Shown here: piece by piece, positions 1 through 6,035 of the stretch
Numbering within the stretch: the stretch's first letter is position 1
Layout of the letters: each line of letters begins with the position of its first letter
Assembly (NCBI GenBank): GCA_016201185.1
Contig: JACQDG010000229.1
Location: forward strand, 1-6,433
Direction of reading: 5' to 3'
DNA from: Acidobacteriota bacterium
GTDB lineage: Bacteria > Acidobacteriota > Terriglobia > Bryobacterales > JACQDG01
DNA length: 6,433 nucleotides
Notes under the pieces: generated by a model
What the model was told of the DNA's origin: nothing
The model's database searches: none
What the model saw: only the letters and a program-made list of their open reading frames with translations
Translations under genes and position numbers: made by a program

Positions 1-49
1 CGTCGCAGCCAATTTCGGCGCTCAAATTCCCGCTGGAACCAGTTTCTTA

Positions 50-57
50 AAGGAGAT
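50..57 (+). promoter_or_regulatory. Ribosome binding site of tpiA
   Basis: AAGGAGAT, a near-perfect Shine-Dalgarno sequence. Eight bases separate its AGGAG core from the GTG at 64, which fixes that non-ATG codon as the start of triose-phosphate isomerase. Confidence 0.85.
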
Positions 58-63
58 CTGTCC

Positions 64-819
64 GTGAGACCACGCGTTCCTGTGATTGCAGGCAACTGGA
101 AAATGTACAAGTCGGTGGCGCAGACGCTGGATTTTTTCGAAAAATTCAAGCCGCTGGTGGCCCGCGCGGACCACTGTGAAATCGTGATCGCGCCACCCTT
201 CCCCGCCCTGGCCGCCGCGGCAGAGGCCGCCCGGGGCACCCGGATTCGCATCGCCGCCCAGAACCTGCACTGGGGATCGGAAGGCGCTTACACGGGCGAG
301 GTTTCCGGGCCGATGCTGGCCGCTGCCGGCTGCTCCCACGTCATCATTGGGCATAGCGAGCGCCGGCAGTATTTCGGCGAGACGGACCAGACGGTAAACC
401 GCCGCCTCAGCGCAGCGCTGGCCGCCGGATTGATCCCCCTTCTATGCATTGGTGAGACTCTGCCGGAGCGCGAGGCGGGCCAAACGGAATCCGTGCTGAT
501 TCGGCAACTGGAGGGCGCGCTCGCCGCGTTGACCCCCGCCGAGTTCTCTCCTATACTGGTAGCTTACGAGCCGGTCTGGGCGATCGGAACGGGCCGGACG
601 GCCACGCCGGAAATGGCCGCCGATGCTCATCGCGTGATTCGGGACCGTGTGGGGCGGCTGTTTGGCCGGGCGGCAAGCGAAAAGCTGCGGATCCTTTACG
701 GCGGCAGCGTGAAGCCCGACAACATCAAGGGACTGATGGCGCGGCCGGAGATCGACGGGGCGCTGGTGGGCGGCGCCAGCCTCGATCCGCTCGCCATGGC
801 GGCTATCGTAAATTTTTAG
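64..819 (+). CDS. tpiA: Triose-phosphate isomerase
   Basis: Cytosolic glycolytic and gluconeogenic enzyme that interconverts dihydroxyacetone phosphate and glyceraldehyde 3-phosphate. The 251-residue product has the normal family length and carries every hallmark: GNWKM near the N-terminus (Asn11, Lys13), IIGHSERR with the catalytic His97, AYEPVWAIGTG with the catalytic Glu169 and flexible loop 6, and the phosphate-binding YGGSV and GALVGGASL segments near the C-terminus. The start is GTG at 64, chosen because AAGGAGAT at 50-57 sits at ideal distance and the protein begins where family members begin. The reading frame stays open to the window edge, but nothing upstream resembles the family. 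secG follows after 19 bases, so the two are probably co-transcribed. No disruption is visible. Confidence 0.97.
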   Translation: MRPRVPVIAGNWKMYKSVAQTLDFFEKFKPLVARADHCEIVIAPPFPALAAAAEAARGTRIRIAAQNLHWGSEGAYTGEVSGPMLAAAGCSHVIIGHSERRQYFGETDQTVNRRLSAALAAGLIPLLCIGETLPEREAGQTESVLIRQLEGALAALTPAEFSPILVAYEPVWAIGTGRTATPEMAADAHRVIRDRVGRLFGRAASEKLRILYGGSVKPDNIKGLMARPEIDGALVGGASLDPLAMAAIVNF

Positions 820-824
820 GTATC

Positions 825-831
825 GGAAGGT
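825..831 (+). promoter_or_regulatory. Ribosome binding site of secG
   Basis: GGAAGGT lies seven bases before the GTG at 839 and supports that codon as the secG start. It falls in the 19-base gap after the tpiA stop, so no separate secG promoter is needed. Confidence 0.7.
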
Positions 832-838
832 AAAACCG

Positions 839-1306
839 GTGGTTATTCTCCTGACGGTGGTGCACATTATAGTCTGCTTTTTTCTGGTCGTGATCGTGTT
901 GCTGCAGAGCGGCAAGGCGGCGGACCTGGCCGGGGCGTTCGGTGGAATGGGCTCCCAGACCGCCTTCGGGCCGCGCGGCGCCGCCACGTTCCTTTCCAAG
1001 GCGACCACGGGAGCGGCAGTCCTGTTCATGATCACCTCGATTACGCTGTCCATCATCGCCACGCGGCGGGGCGGGGTCGGCAGTTCGGTGCTCGACACGC
1101 AGAAGGCGGGGGCGCCGGCCAAAGGGCCCGTACAGCCGGCAAAGACGCCACCGTTGCAGCCGGGCCAGCCGGTGGACATCAAGATTATGCCTCCGACCAC
1201 CGAGCAGAAGGGGGGAGCTGCGCCGCCCTCCCAGCCCGCGGGCCAGCATTCGCCGGCGCCGGCGCACAGCGCCCCGGCCCCGGGCGCCCCGGCGGGCAAG
1301 AAATAA
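839..1306 (+). CDS. secG: SecG, Sec translocon subunit with long Pro/Ala-rich tail
   Basis: Small inner-membrane subunit of the SecYEG protein-export channel, which assists SecA-driven translocation. The 155-residue product has two hydrophobic helices (about residues 2-22 and 54-74). Between them is the conserved SecG linker: LLQSGKAADLAGAFGG followed by GSQTAFGPRGAATFLSK. The core ends near residue 80. The remaining roughly 75 residues form a low-complexity tail rich in Pro, Ala, Gly and Gln, ending in GKK. Most SecG proteins are about 70-110 residues, so the tail accounts for the extra length. The start is GTG at 839, behind GGAAGGT at 825-831. The gene follows tpiA by 19 bases and precedes a tRNA-Leu gene by 49 bases. 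The identification is firm; the role of the tail is unknown. Confidence 0.94.
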   Translation: MVILLTVVHIIVCFFLVVIVLLQSGKAADLAGAFGGMGSQTAFGPRGAATFLSKATTGAAVLFMITSITLSIIATRRGGVGSSVLDTQKAGAPAKGPVQPAKTPPLQPGQPVDIKIMPPTTEQKGGAAPPSQPAGQHSPAPAHSAPAPGAPAGKK

Positions 1307-1355
1307 TTGTGGGCAGGCCTTCGAGCCGCTCGCGATCCCTTCAGCGCCCCCTCGT

Positions 1356-1442
1356 GCGGAGGTGGCGGAATTGGCAGACGCACTAGCTTGAGGTGCTAGC
1401 GGGAGCAATCCCATGGGGGTTCAAGTCCCCCTCTCCGCACCA
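1356..1442 (+). tRNA. leuU: tRNA-Leu (anticodon GAG), CCA encoded
   Basis: An 87-base class II tRNA that reads the leucine codons CUC and CUU. The acceptor stem pairs GCGGAGG (1356-1362) with TCTCCGC (1432-1438), with one G-U pair at the base. The discriminator is A1439 and CCA is encoded at 1440-1442. The anticodon stem is CTAGC (1383-1387) / GCTAG (1395-1399) around loop TTGAGGT, giving GAG at 1390-1392. The long variable arm is GGGA-GCAA-TCCC (1401-1412), as expected for leucine tRNAs. The T arm is GGGGG, TTCAAGT, CCCCC (1415-1431). It lies 49 bases after secG. In E. coli the equivalent gene after secG is leuU, also GAG, hence the symbol. No duplicated 3' end marking an integration site was found in this window. 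Confidence 0.97.
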
Positions 1443-1457
1443 ACTAATTCAAAACTT

Positions 1458-1518
1458 ACGGCTCCTGGGTTGGCGCTCCCGCCCTCCGAGAGACAATTTG
1501 CTGGGACATAAGAGCCGT
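1458..1518. repeat. 7-bp inverted repeat downstream of tRNA-Leu
   Basis: ACGGCTC (1458-1464) and GAGCCGT (1512-1518) are perfect inverted copies separated by 47 bases, in the spacer between the tRNA and the arginase-like gene. They could pair in the tRNA trailer transcript. There is no T-tract after them, so a classical terminator is not supported. A chance origin is possible. Confidence 0.3.
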
Positions 1519-1552
1519 CAACACTTGTCGAAGTCATTGAGTGGCATGTGCT

Positions 1553-1578
1553 CCAGCCTATCATCCGGCTGGTATACT
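1553..1578 (+). promoter_or_regulatory. Possible extended -10 promoter with adjoining dyad
   Basis: TATACT at 1573-1578 matches five of six -10 consensus bases and is preceded by TGG (1570-1572), the extended -10 signature. No good -35 box is found at 16-18 bases, which extended -10 promoters tolerate. Directly before it is an inverted repeat, CCAGCC (1553-1558) and GGCTGG (1567-1572) with an 8-base centre, which could be an operator or RNA-level structure. Transcription would begin near 1585, giving a leader of about 60 bases for the arginase-like gene. Confidence 0.45.
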
Positions 1579-1631
1579 TACCGAAACTGTTCCGTTCTGG
1601 CGGTCGCGAGCGGCGCAGACGGACGCAGCGA

Positions 1632-1638
1632 AGAGGAG
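1632..1638 (+). promoter_or_regulatory. Ribosome binding site of the arginase-like gene
   Basis: AGAGGAG lies eight bases before the ATG at 1647. It favours that codon over in-frame upstream codons back to 1548, and the protein starting there begins with a signal peptide. Confidence 0.75.
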
Positions 1639-1646
1639 CCTACGCG

Positions 1647-2609
1647 ATGAAAATCTGGTTCGGAGTCATGCCTCTCGGGCTCATGTGGCTTTCAGCAGTC
1701 GCGCTCGCGCAAAGCGGTGGAAGCGATGGCGGTGCGGTCCGGGTGGCGCTCGTGAAGATGCCTTACGTAGGTGAGCGGAACGTGCCCGATCGCTCGGGCG
1801 GGCCCGACTATTTGGAGCAAGGCGGGATCCAGAAACTCATCGAGGAACGCGGCTGCCGGACAGAGCCTGTTTCCGCGGTTGTCTTGACCCCCGAAGAGCA
1901 AAGGGCGTACGGCGAGTGGAACCGCCTCGGCCTGGCCAACGGAAACCTCGCTCGCCTGGTCGCCGCCGACCGCCGCAGCGGGTATGTTCCGGTGGGGCTT
2001 CTCGCCAACTGCAGCGCTCTCGCGGGAATGCTCAGCGGACTCCAGCATTCTGGCCCCACCCCGAAACCTCTTCGCGTCGGCCTGGTGTTCATCGACGCCC
2101 ACGGCGATTTCAACACGCCCGAGACCACGCTGAGCGGCATGCTCGGCGGGATGCCGGTCGCGATCGCGTCGGGACTTTGCCTGACGCGGCTGCGGCTCAA
2201 GTCGGGCCTGGACCCCGCCCTTCCTCAGCGCCATATCGTCGAGGCCTGTGTGCGCGATACCGACCCTCTCGAGCAGGATCTACTCGATCGCTCGGAGATT
2301 GAGCAGCTCTCCGTTGAGGACATCCGGTCACGGTCGGAGAACCTCCACCGTGAGATGAAGCGGCTCTCGAGCCTCACGGACGTCATCTATGTCCACGTCG
2401 ACATGGACGTGCTCGATCCCCGTGAAGTGCGAGGGCATCCTTTAACCGTACCGGGAGGACCGACGAGCCTCGAGTTGGGCGCTGCTTTGACCGAGATGTT
2501 CAAGTACGAGAAGGCGGCCGCATTTGGCGTCGCCTCGACCCCGTGGGGCGACCGCGACCGGGACGGCATCTCGCGTCAGGCAGCCTACAACTCATCCTGG
2601 GCGCGGTAA
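1647..2609 (+). CDS. Exported arginase/ureohydrolase-family protein, C-terminus probably frameshifted
   Basis: Ureohydrolase-fold protein, 320 residues from the ATG at 1647. Residues 1-22 look like a Sec signal peptide (charged start, hydrophobic core, ALA-Q cleavage site), so the product is probably periplasmic or secreted; arginases are normally cytosolic. Family metal motifs seen: FIDAHGD (Asp150, His152, Asp154), NTPETTLSG, HVDMDVLDP (Asp252, Asp254) and the later Glu276. The first motif, usually GGDHS, reads LANCS, so the usual His ligand is Cys122; the His after the NTP segment (SGNLHG in arginase) is Gly167. This resembles arginase homologues with an NC variant of the first motif, whose activity I cannot name. 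The frame ends AAYNSSWAR, but another frame reads LILGAVKG onward to a TAG at 2639-2641, matching the expected family C-terminus. A one-base loss near 2591 is likely. Substrate unknown. Confidence 0.88.
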   Translation: MKIWFGVMPLGLMWLSAVALAQSGGSDGGAVRVALVKMPYVGERNVPDRSGGPDYLEQGGIQKLIEERGCRTEPVSAVVLTPEEQRAYGEWNRLGLANGNLARLVAADRRSGYVPVGLLANCSALAGMLSGLQHSGPTPKPLRVGLVFIDAHGDFNTPETTLSGMLGGMPVAIASGLCLTRLRLKSGLDPALPQRHIVEACVRDTDPLEQDLLDRSEIEQLSVEDIRSRSENLHREMKRLSSLTDVIYVHVDMDVLDPREVRGHPLTVPGGPTSLELGAALTEMFKYEKAAAFGVASTPWGDRDRDGISRQAAYNSSWAR

Positions 2610-2641
2610 AGGGGATGCAGCAGCGCGTGGGGAGCCGATAG
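2591..2641 (+). other. Out-of-frame continuation of the arginase-like protein
   Basis: Read with CTC at 2591 as the first codon, this stretch encodes LILGAVKGMQQRVGSR and stops with TAG at 2639-2641. After AAYN this is a credible amphipathic last helix of an arginase fold, whereas the in-frame end SSWAR is not. Restoring one C in the AACTC at 2589-2593 would join the two and give a protein of about 331 residues. No slippery heptamer for programmed -1 frameshifting is present. Confidence 0.65.
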
Positions 2642-2664
2642 TTCCGGAAGGATGGAAGGCCCTA

Positions 2665-5184
2665 TCAGTTCTTCACTCGCCGATAGGTCAGTACCGCGGC
2701 GCCTGGCCGGCCCTTGATGGCAATGGGAAGGCCTTTTTCCATCAGCTCGTCGCCGGTGAGCTGGAATTCTCCCGGTGAATCGAGATCGGTCACCGTGTAC
2801 CGCGCCGCGGCATCCAGACCACGTAATCTAAAACGGGCCGATTCAAAGGCACTGTCCGGGCGCCGGAAAGCTTGCACCATCCCTTCCTGCCCATTGGGCT
2901 GATGAAACTGCCAGGCCATCCATTCTGTGGTTTCCGTGCGGTAAGGCGTTAGCGGGTAGTAGTCGCCATAATAGTATTCCGCCACCTGGCGCCACTGTGC
3001 AGTCAGGCGCTCCAACCGCTTGTAGCCGTCTTGAAAATTGGCAGGCTCTAAACCCAGTGCCAGCGCCGGTGTCATCTGGCTGCGGAAAATGTATGGATCC
3101 ACCGAATTGGTGGCCGTTCCAAAGTAGGGGATCCACAGCGCCATGCCATAGGTGAGCAGTTGCATCGAGACAGGCTCATAGGCGTGATCGCTGCGCCACA
3201 ACGGCACTGAGCGGCGAAGGGTCTCGAGATCGTTCCGCCTTCCGCCGGAGGCGCAGGTATCGATGGGAACGTCGGGAAAGCGGCGCCGCAACTCGTCCCA
3301 ATAGGCCAAATAACCTGTCACGTGTTTGATCTCCGTGATGCCCTGCCGGTCTTCTGCATCGTTGCTGCGCCAGAGGGAGAGGGGTGCGAAATTGAAATCC
3401 TGCCGGTACAGATCAATGCCCTGCTCACGTATCAGCTTGCTCACATGCTCGACCAGCCACTGCCAGGCTTCCGGATTACCCAAGTAGAGCAGCTTGTCTT
3501 TGCCGTCTTGACCGATCAGCCATTCCGGGTGCCTCTCGTAAAGCCACGACCCTGGGGTCACGCGTTCCGGCTCGAACCAGACGATGATCTTGACGCCCCG
3601 TTTGTGCGCGGCGGCTGAAATCGGGCTCAGGCCGTGAGGGAAGCGCGCGGGGTCCGGCTCCCAGGTTCCGGTGTTCCACCATCCCGTCTTGAAGGGGTAC
3701 CAACCCGCATCCATCCACCAGTAATCCAGCCGGATGCCCGCATCCAGGTCACGGTCCATAAACTTCTTCTGGTTTTCTTCGTTGGCATCTTGCATTTCGA
3801 TGGTCTGGCGCCCGCTGCCGCCAGCCAATTGCGGCGGAGGCAACTTGCCGCCCGGGCGCGGGAGGTTGTGCGCCACCATCCACCGACGCCATATGTTCTG
3901 CGCCCCATTCCAGTCTCTCTCCCAGAACTGCATAACCACTAGTGGAGTACGCACTTCTTCGCCGGGCAGCAGTCGGAAGTGGGTCAATTCCTGACCGGCA
4001 CGAACCCGCAACCGGGTCCCTTCATCCCGAGTAAATTGCGCGGCCCATTGGCCGGGCCAGCCGAGCGCAATAATGACGCCCTTGCCCGCCCACTCGAGGT
4101 TGAAATAACAAAGGTCGGTGTCGGTCGGCCGGCCTCCCCTGGTAGCAATGTGTTTCTCTGCTTTGGGGCCGAGCAAGGTCTCCAGCGGCTGGTAGTCCGT
4201 GGGAGAATTCGGACTGCCCTTGCTGTGATGCAAGAGGTATTCGCCGTCGCTTGTTCGTTCCAGAGTGGTGTCGAGCGCCTGAATGTTCTCCAGGATGGGC
4301 GTTGGCGCTGCGCCGGTGTTCTTGAAATACAGCGTCCACTCCACCGTAGGGAAGTCGTTGTAGGCGATGGCCACGCCTTTCACGACTAAGCCAGTCTTGG
4401 GGTCGGTGTAAGTCGAGGTGTACTCGGTCCGCTGAGCGTCAATCTGGCGGCTGCTGCGGTTTAGCACCCATGATTCCAGCAGATCGCAGGACGGTCGATC
4501 TCCGTAGCGAAAGGAAAACGGAGGGTCGGTGGAGTAGGGACCAGGCAGCGGCCCTATCGGCAGATCAGCCAGCCAGACCGTGGTTCCATTCGTCAACCTG
4601 ACGCGCGCATTCGCCCAATCGGCCTGGTCCCATTCCGCCTGATACGTCCTCGGCCTTTCTCCGACCGCGGCCAGTTTCAGGCTGAACTCATTGGCGCCCT
4701 TCAGATCGACCTTTACCGGGGCGCCCGGCAATCCCTCCCGCATCACCGCAGAACGGAATGCTTCCTTGCCTCCCGCCTCTACGGAAGCAACAACACTTCC
4801 TCGCCCGGCGTTGGAGTAATAACCCAGATCGTTGCCGTCCACGCCTACCACAGCTTCAAAGCTCGTGCCGGAGCCCGGCAAGCGCACCAGGACTTCTCCT
4901 GGAGATGGCATGGCGACGCCGCGTTCATATTCCTGACCCGCAATGCGGAACACTCGCCCCCCGATGCGGTTCTTGAGGACGACACCGGATTTGGTGTAAA
5001 CCATCAGGTGCGCCCCGGCCGGCCGGTGATCTGGATGGCCCAGAAACTTCGATTCCGCCCACTGGCGGGCTTCGTCCATCTCTCGCTTCGTCGCACCGTT
5101 GTCGTTGCCACCAGCGGCATTCGCCCCGCCGGCGGACGCGATTGCGCACAGCAGAAGCAACCCTATCAGACCGGTTCGCATCAT
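2665..5184 (-). CDS. Exported GH36-type alpha-galactosidase with N-terminal NPCBM domain
   Basis: Glycoside hydrolase predicted to remove terminal alpha-galactosyl (or related) residues outside the cytoplasm. The 839-residue product begins with a signal peptide (MMRTGLIGLLLLC, cleavage near residue 23). An NPCBM-like carbohydrate-binding domain follows at about 80-190 (YERGVAMPS, VVGVDGND), then the GH36 beta-sandwich (about 200-440), the TIM barrel (about 450-770) and a small C-terminal beta domain. Barrel motifs are WWMDAGW, WFEPERV, LYRQDFNF with the predicted nucleophile Asp596, CASGGRRNDLETLRR, and WRSDHAYEP with the predicted acid/base Asp666. The start at 5184 is chosen because GGGAG lies eight bases upstream; an ATG at 5211, abutting the previous gene's stop, lacks a SD and would bury the signal peptide. 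It follows the small membrane protein gene by 27 bases, so they form an operon. Exact sugar specificity cannot be read; intact. Confidence 0.94.
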   Translation of the reverse strand: MMRTGLIGLLLLCAIASAGGANAAGGNDNGATKREMDEARQWAESKFLGHPDHRPAGAHLMVYTKSGVVLKNRIGGRVFRIAGQEYERGVAMPSPGEVLVRLPGSGTSFEAVVGVDGNDLGYYSNAGRGSVVASVEAGGKEAFRSAVMREGLPGAPVKVDLKGANEFSLKLAAVGERPRTYQAEWDQADWANARVRLTNGTTVWLADLPIGPLPGPYSTDPPFSFRYGDRPSCDLLESWVLNRSSRQIDAQRTEYTSTYTDPKTGLVVKGVAIAYNDFPTVEWTLYFKNTGAAPTPILENIQALDTTLERTSDGEYLLHHSKGSPNSPTDYQPLETLLGPKAEKHIATRGGRPTDTDLCYFNLEWAGKGVIIALGWPGQWAAQFTRDEGTRLRVRAGQELTHFRLLPGEEVRTPLVVMQFWERDWNGAQNIWRRWMVAHNLPRPGGKLPPPQLAGGSGRQTIEMQDANEENQKKFMDRDLDAGIRLDYWWMDAGWYPFKTGWWNTGTWEPDPARFPHGLSPISAAAHKRGVKIIVWFEPERVTPGSWLYERHPEWLIGQDGKDKLLYLGNPEAWQWLVEHVSKLIREQGIDLYRQDFNFAPLSLWRSNDAEDRQGITEIKHVTGYLAYWDELRRRFPDVPIDTCASGGRRNDLETLRRSVPLWRSDHAYEPVSMQLLTYGMALWIPYFGTATNSVDPYIFRSQMTPALALGLEPANFQDGYKRLERLTAQWRQVAEYYYGDYYPLTPYRTETTEWMAWQFHQPNGQEGMVQAFRRPDSAFESARFRLRGLDAAARYTVTDLDSPGEFQLTGDELMEKGLPIAIKGRPGAAVLTYRRVKN

Positions 5185-5192
5185 GCTACCCA

Positions 5193-5197
5193 CTCCC
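5193..5197 (-). promoter_or_regulatory. Ribosome binding site of the GH36 gene
   Basis: On the - strand this is GGGAG, eight bases before the ATG at 5184. It selects that start (MMRTGL, directly a signal peptide) over the ATG at 5211, whose upstream bases are the end of the preceding gene. Confidence 0.6.
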
Positions 5198-5211
5198 GCA
5201 CAGGACGCCAT

Positions 5212-5481
5212 CTACGCCTGGGTTTGCCGTTCACCAAACAAGTTGTACAGCCAGCCAAACAGAAGGCCGGCAATGGCGCCGTCAACGAGCCCGTACCCGG
5301 CGCCGACCAAGACGTCAACAAAGGTGCGCGAGGCGTGAAATCCAGGGTAGACTGAGCTCATCCCGCGCAGGAAACCGGCCCCGTAAGACGGCACCGCAAG
5401 GTTAATGGCCCCGACGAACAAGAGACAACCGCCCCAGAGAACTCCTGAGGCGATGGCCAACGCCCTCGTTGATAATCGCAT
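5212..5481 (-). CDS. Small two-helix membrane protein of unknown function
   Basis: An 89-residue protein with two hydrophobic segments (about residues 8-30 and 54-82) separated by a short loop containing VYPGFHASRTF. The second helix is Gly-rich (GAGYGLVDGAIAGLLFGWLYN). This layout, with YPG followed by a DGxxxG...GWLYN helix, recalls a widespread family of about 80-90-residue membrane proteins of unknown function, probably the DUF5676 type and sometimes annotated as holin-like. That assignment is from memory and needs a profile search. The start is the ATG at 5481: AGGAGG at 5490-5495 is eight bases away, whereas the ATG at 5487 is only two bases from it. The gene is first in a - strand operon with the GH36 enzyme. 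No catalytic motif is visible, and a role linked to the glycosidase is only inferred from co-transcription. Confidence 0.83.
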   Translation of the reverse strand: MRLSTRALAIASGVLWGGCLLFVGAINLAVPSYGAGFLRGMSSVYPGFHASRTFVDVLVGAGYGLVDGAIAGLLFGWLYNLFGERQTQA

Positions 5482-5489
5482 AACCATGT

Positions 5490-5495
5490 CCTCCT
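5490..5495 (-). promoter_or_regulatory. Ribosome binding site of the small membrane protein
   Basis: Perfect AGGAGG on the - strand. The spacing of eight bases to the ATG at 5481, against two to the ATG at 5487, decides the start and shortens the protein to 89 residues. Confidence 0.8.
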
Positions 5496-5522
5496 AATTC
5501 TTTTCTAGCTGCCTTCCACCAC

Positions 5523-5541
5523 CAGGAATAGTGTATTCCTG
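5523..5541. repeat. Perfect 8-bp inverted repeat over the -10 box (candidate operator)
   Basis: CAGGAATA (5523-5530), a GTG centre (5531-5533) and TATTCCTG (5534-5541) form a perfect dyad of two 8-bp arms. It covers the predicted -10 box and transcription start of the divergent - strand operon, a usual position for a repressor site. There is no T-tract on either strand, so it is not a good terminator. The cognate regulator is not in this window. Confidence 0.6.
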
Positions 5542-5558
5542 CCACGGTTAATCAGCAA
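5530..5558 (-). promoter_or_regulatory. Sigma-70-like promoter of the membrane protein / GH36 operon
   Basis: On the - strand a -35 box TTGCTG (5558-5553) and a -10 box TACACT (5535-5530, four of six consensus bases) are separated by exactly 17 bases. The predicted start is near 5523, leaving a leader of about 40 bases that includes the AGGAGG. The -10 box lies within a perfect inverted repeat, suggesting repression by a DNA-binding protein. Confidence 0.5.
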
Positions 5559-5567
5559 GAGTACCGG

Positions 5568-6011
5568 TTGTTTGCCGGCCTGGCGCACAGCCTGCTCGAA
5601 GCCGGCGACGCGGCGCCCCGCCAGACCCCGAGGGCCGCAGCGGCAACGGGCAAGGCCGTCCGACGATGTCGTATTTTCTGGTTCGAGGAGGCAGCTGACC
5701 AGTTTCGCGAATGCACCAAGGCGGAGCCGAACTTTCCGCAGGAACCGGAAGCCAGCTTTGCGCCGCACCTGAGCCAGATCCTCAAACGCTTCAAGGCCCA
5801 ATACGTGGTGGTGGGGCACTCCATCCCGGCCACCAGGCGGATTCTCGTCCGGTTCGACGGCCATGTATTCCTGATTGATACTGGCATGCTGGCCTCCTAT
5901 TTCCAGGGCCGGCCCTCGGCGCTGGAGATCAGCGGCGGGGAGTTCAAGAGCATCTATGTCGGTGAGCCGCCGCAGTTGCTGGCCGGCGGCGCCGCTGCCA
6001 AGGGGCAGTAA
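5568..6011 (+). pseudogene. Remnant of a calcineurin-like metallophosphoesterase (C-terminal part)
   Basis: The open frame runs from just after a TAG at 5529 to TAA at 6009-6011. The last part, from about 5745, looks like the C-terminal end of a metallophosphoesterase: FAPHLSQILKRF, YVVVGHSIPATRRI (the final metal-binding Gly-His motif), GHVFLIDTGM, YFQGRPSALEI and GEFKSIY. The N-terminal metal motifs (DxHG, GDxxDRG, GNHE) are absent. What precedes is unrelated: FEEAADQFRECTKAEPNF (about 5685-5738) resembles half of a TPR unit. The only early starts (TTG 5568 and downstream) have no Shine-Dalgarno sequence. I infer a 5'-truncated, possibly chimeric gene remnant. An alternative is a longer gene broken by indels upstream. 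The family call for the C-terminal part is fairly good; expression is doubtful. Confidence 0.6.
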
Positions 6012-6035
6012 GATCCGGACCTGAAACGGCGCCGC

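Noticed and set aside
442..1414. Long - strand frames opposite tpiA, secG and the tRNA
   Set aside because: The + strand genes and tRNA are certain. The antisense products are low-complexity, rich in Ala, Arg, Gly and Pro, with no motif.
1415..1442. tRNA 3' end as an integration (att) site for an island carrying the following genes
   Set aside because: I found no second copy of the tRNA 3' sequence in the window and no integrase, so there is no direct evidence.
1692..2234. 180-residue - strand frame within the arginase-like gene
   Set aside because: It overlaps the conserved arginase-fold codons, lacks a ribosome binding site and resembles nothing known to me.
2589..2597. Programmed -1 ribosomal frameshift in the arginase-like gene
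   Set aside because: The bases around the junction do not form an X-XXY-YYZ slippery heptamer, and a shift at the last few codons would be unusual.
2661..2687. CCTATC-N15-GATAGG as a terminator between the convergent genes
   Set aside because: The stem is only six pairs with a 15-base loop and no T-tract on either strand, and it lies partly within the GH36 coding end.
5185..5211. GH36 start at the ATG at 5211
   Set aside because: No Shine-Dalgarno sequence precedes it and it would add nine residues before the signal peptide. The ATG at 5184 has GGGAG at good spacing.
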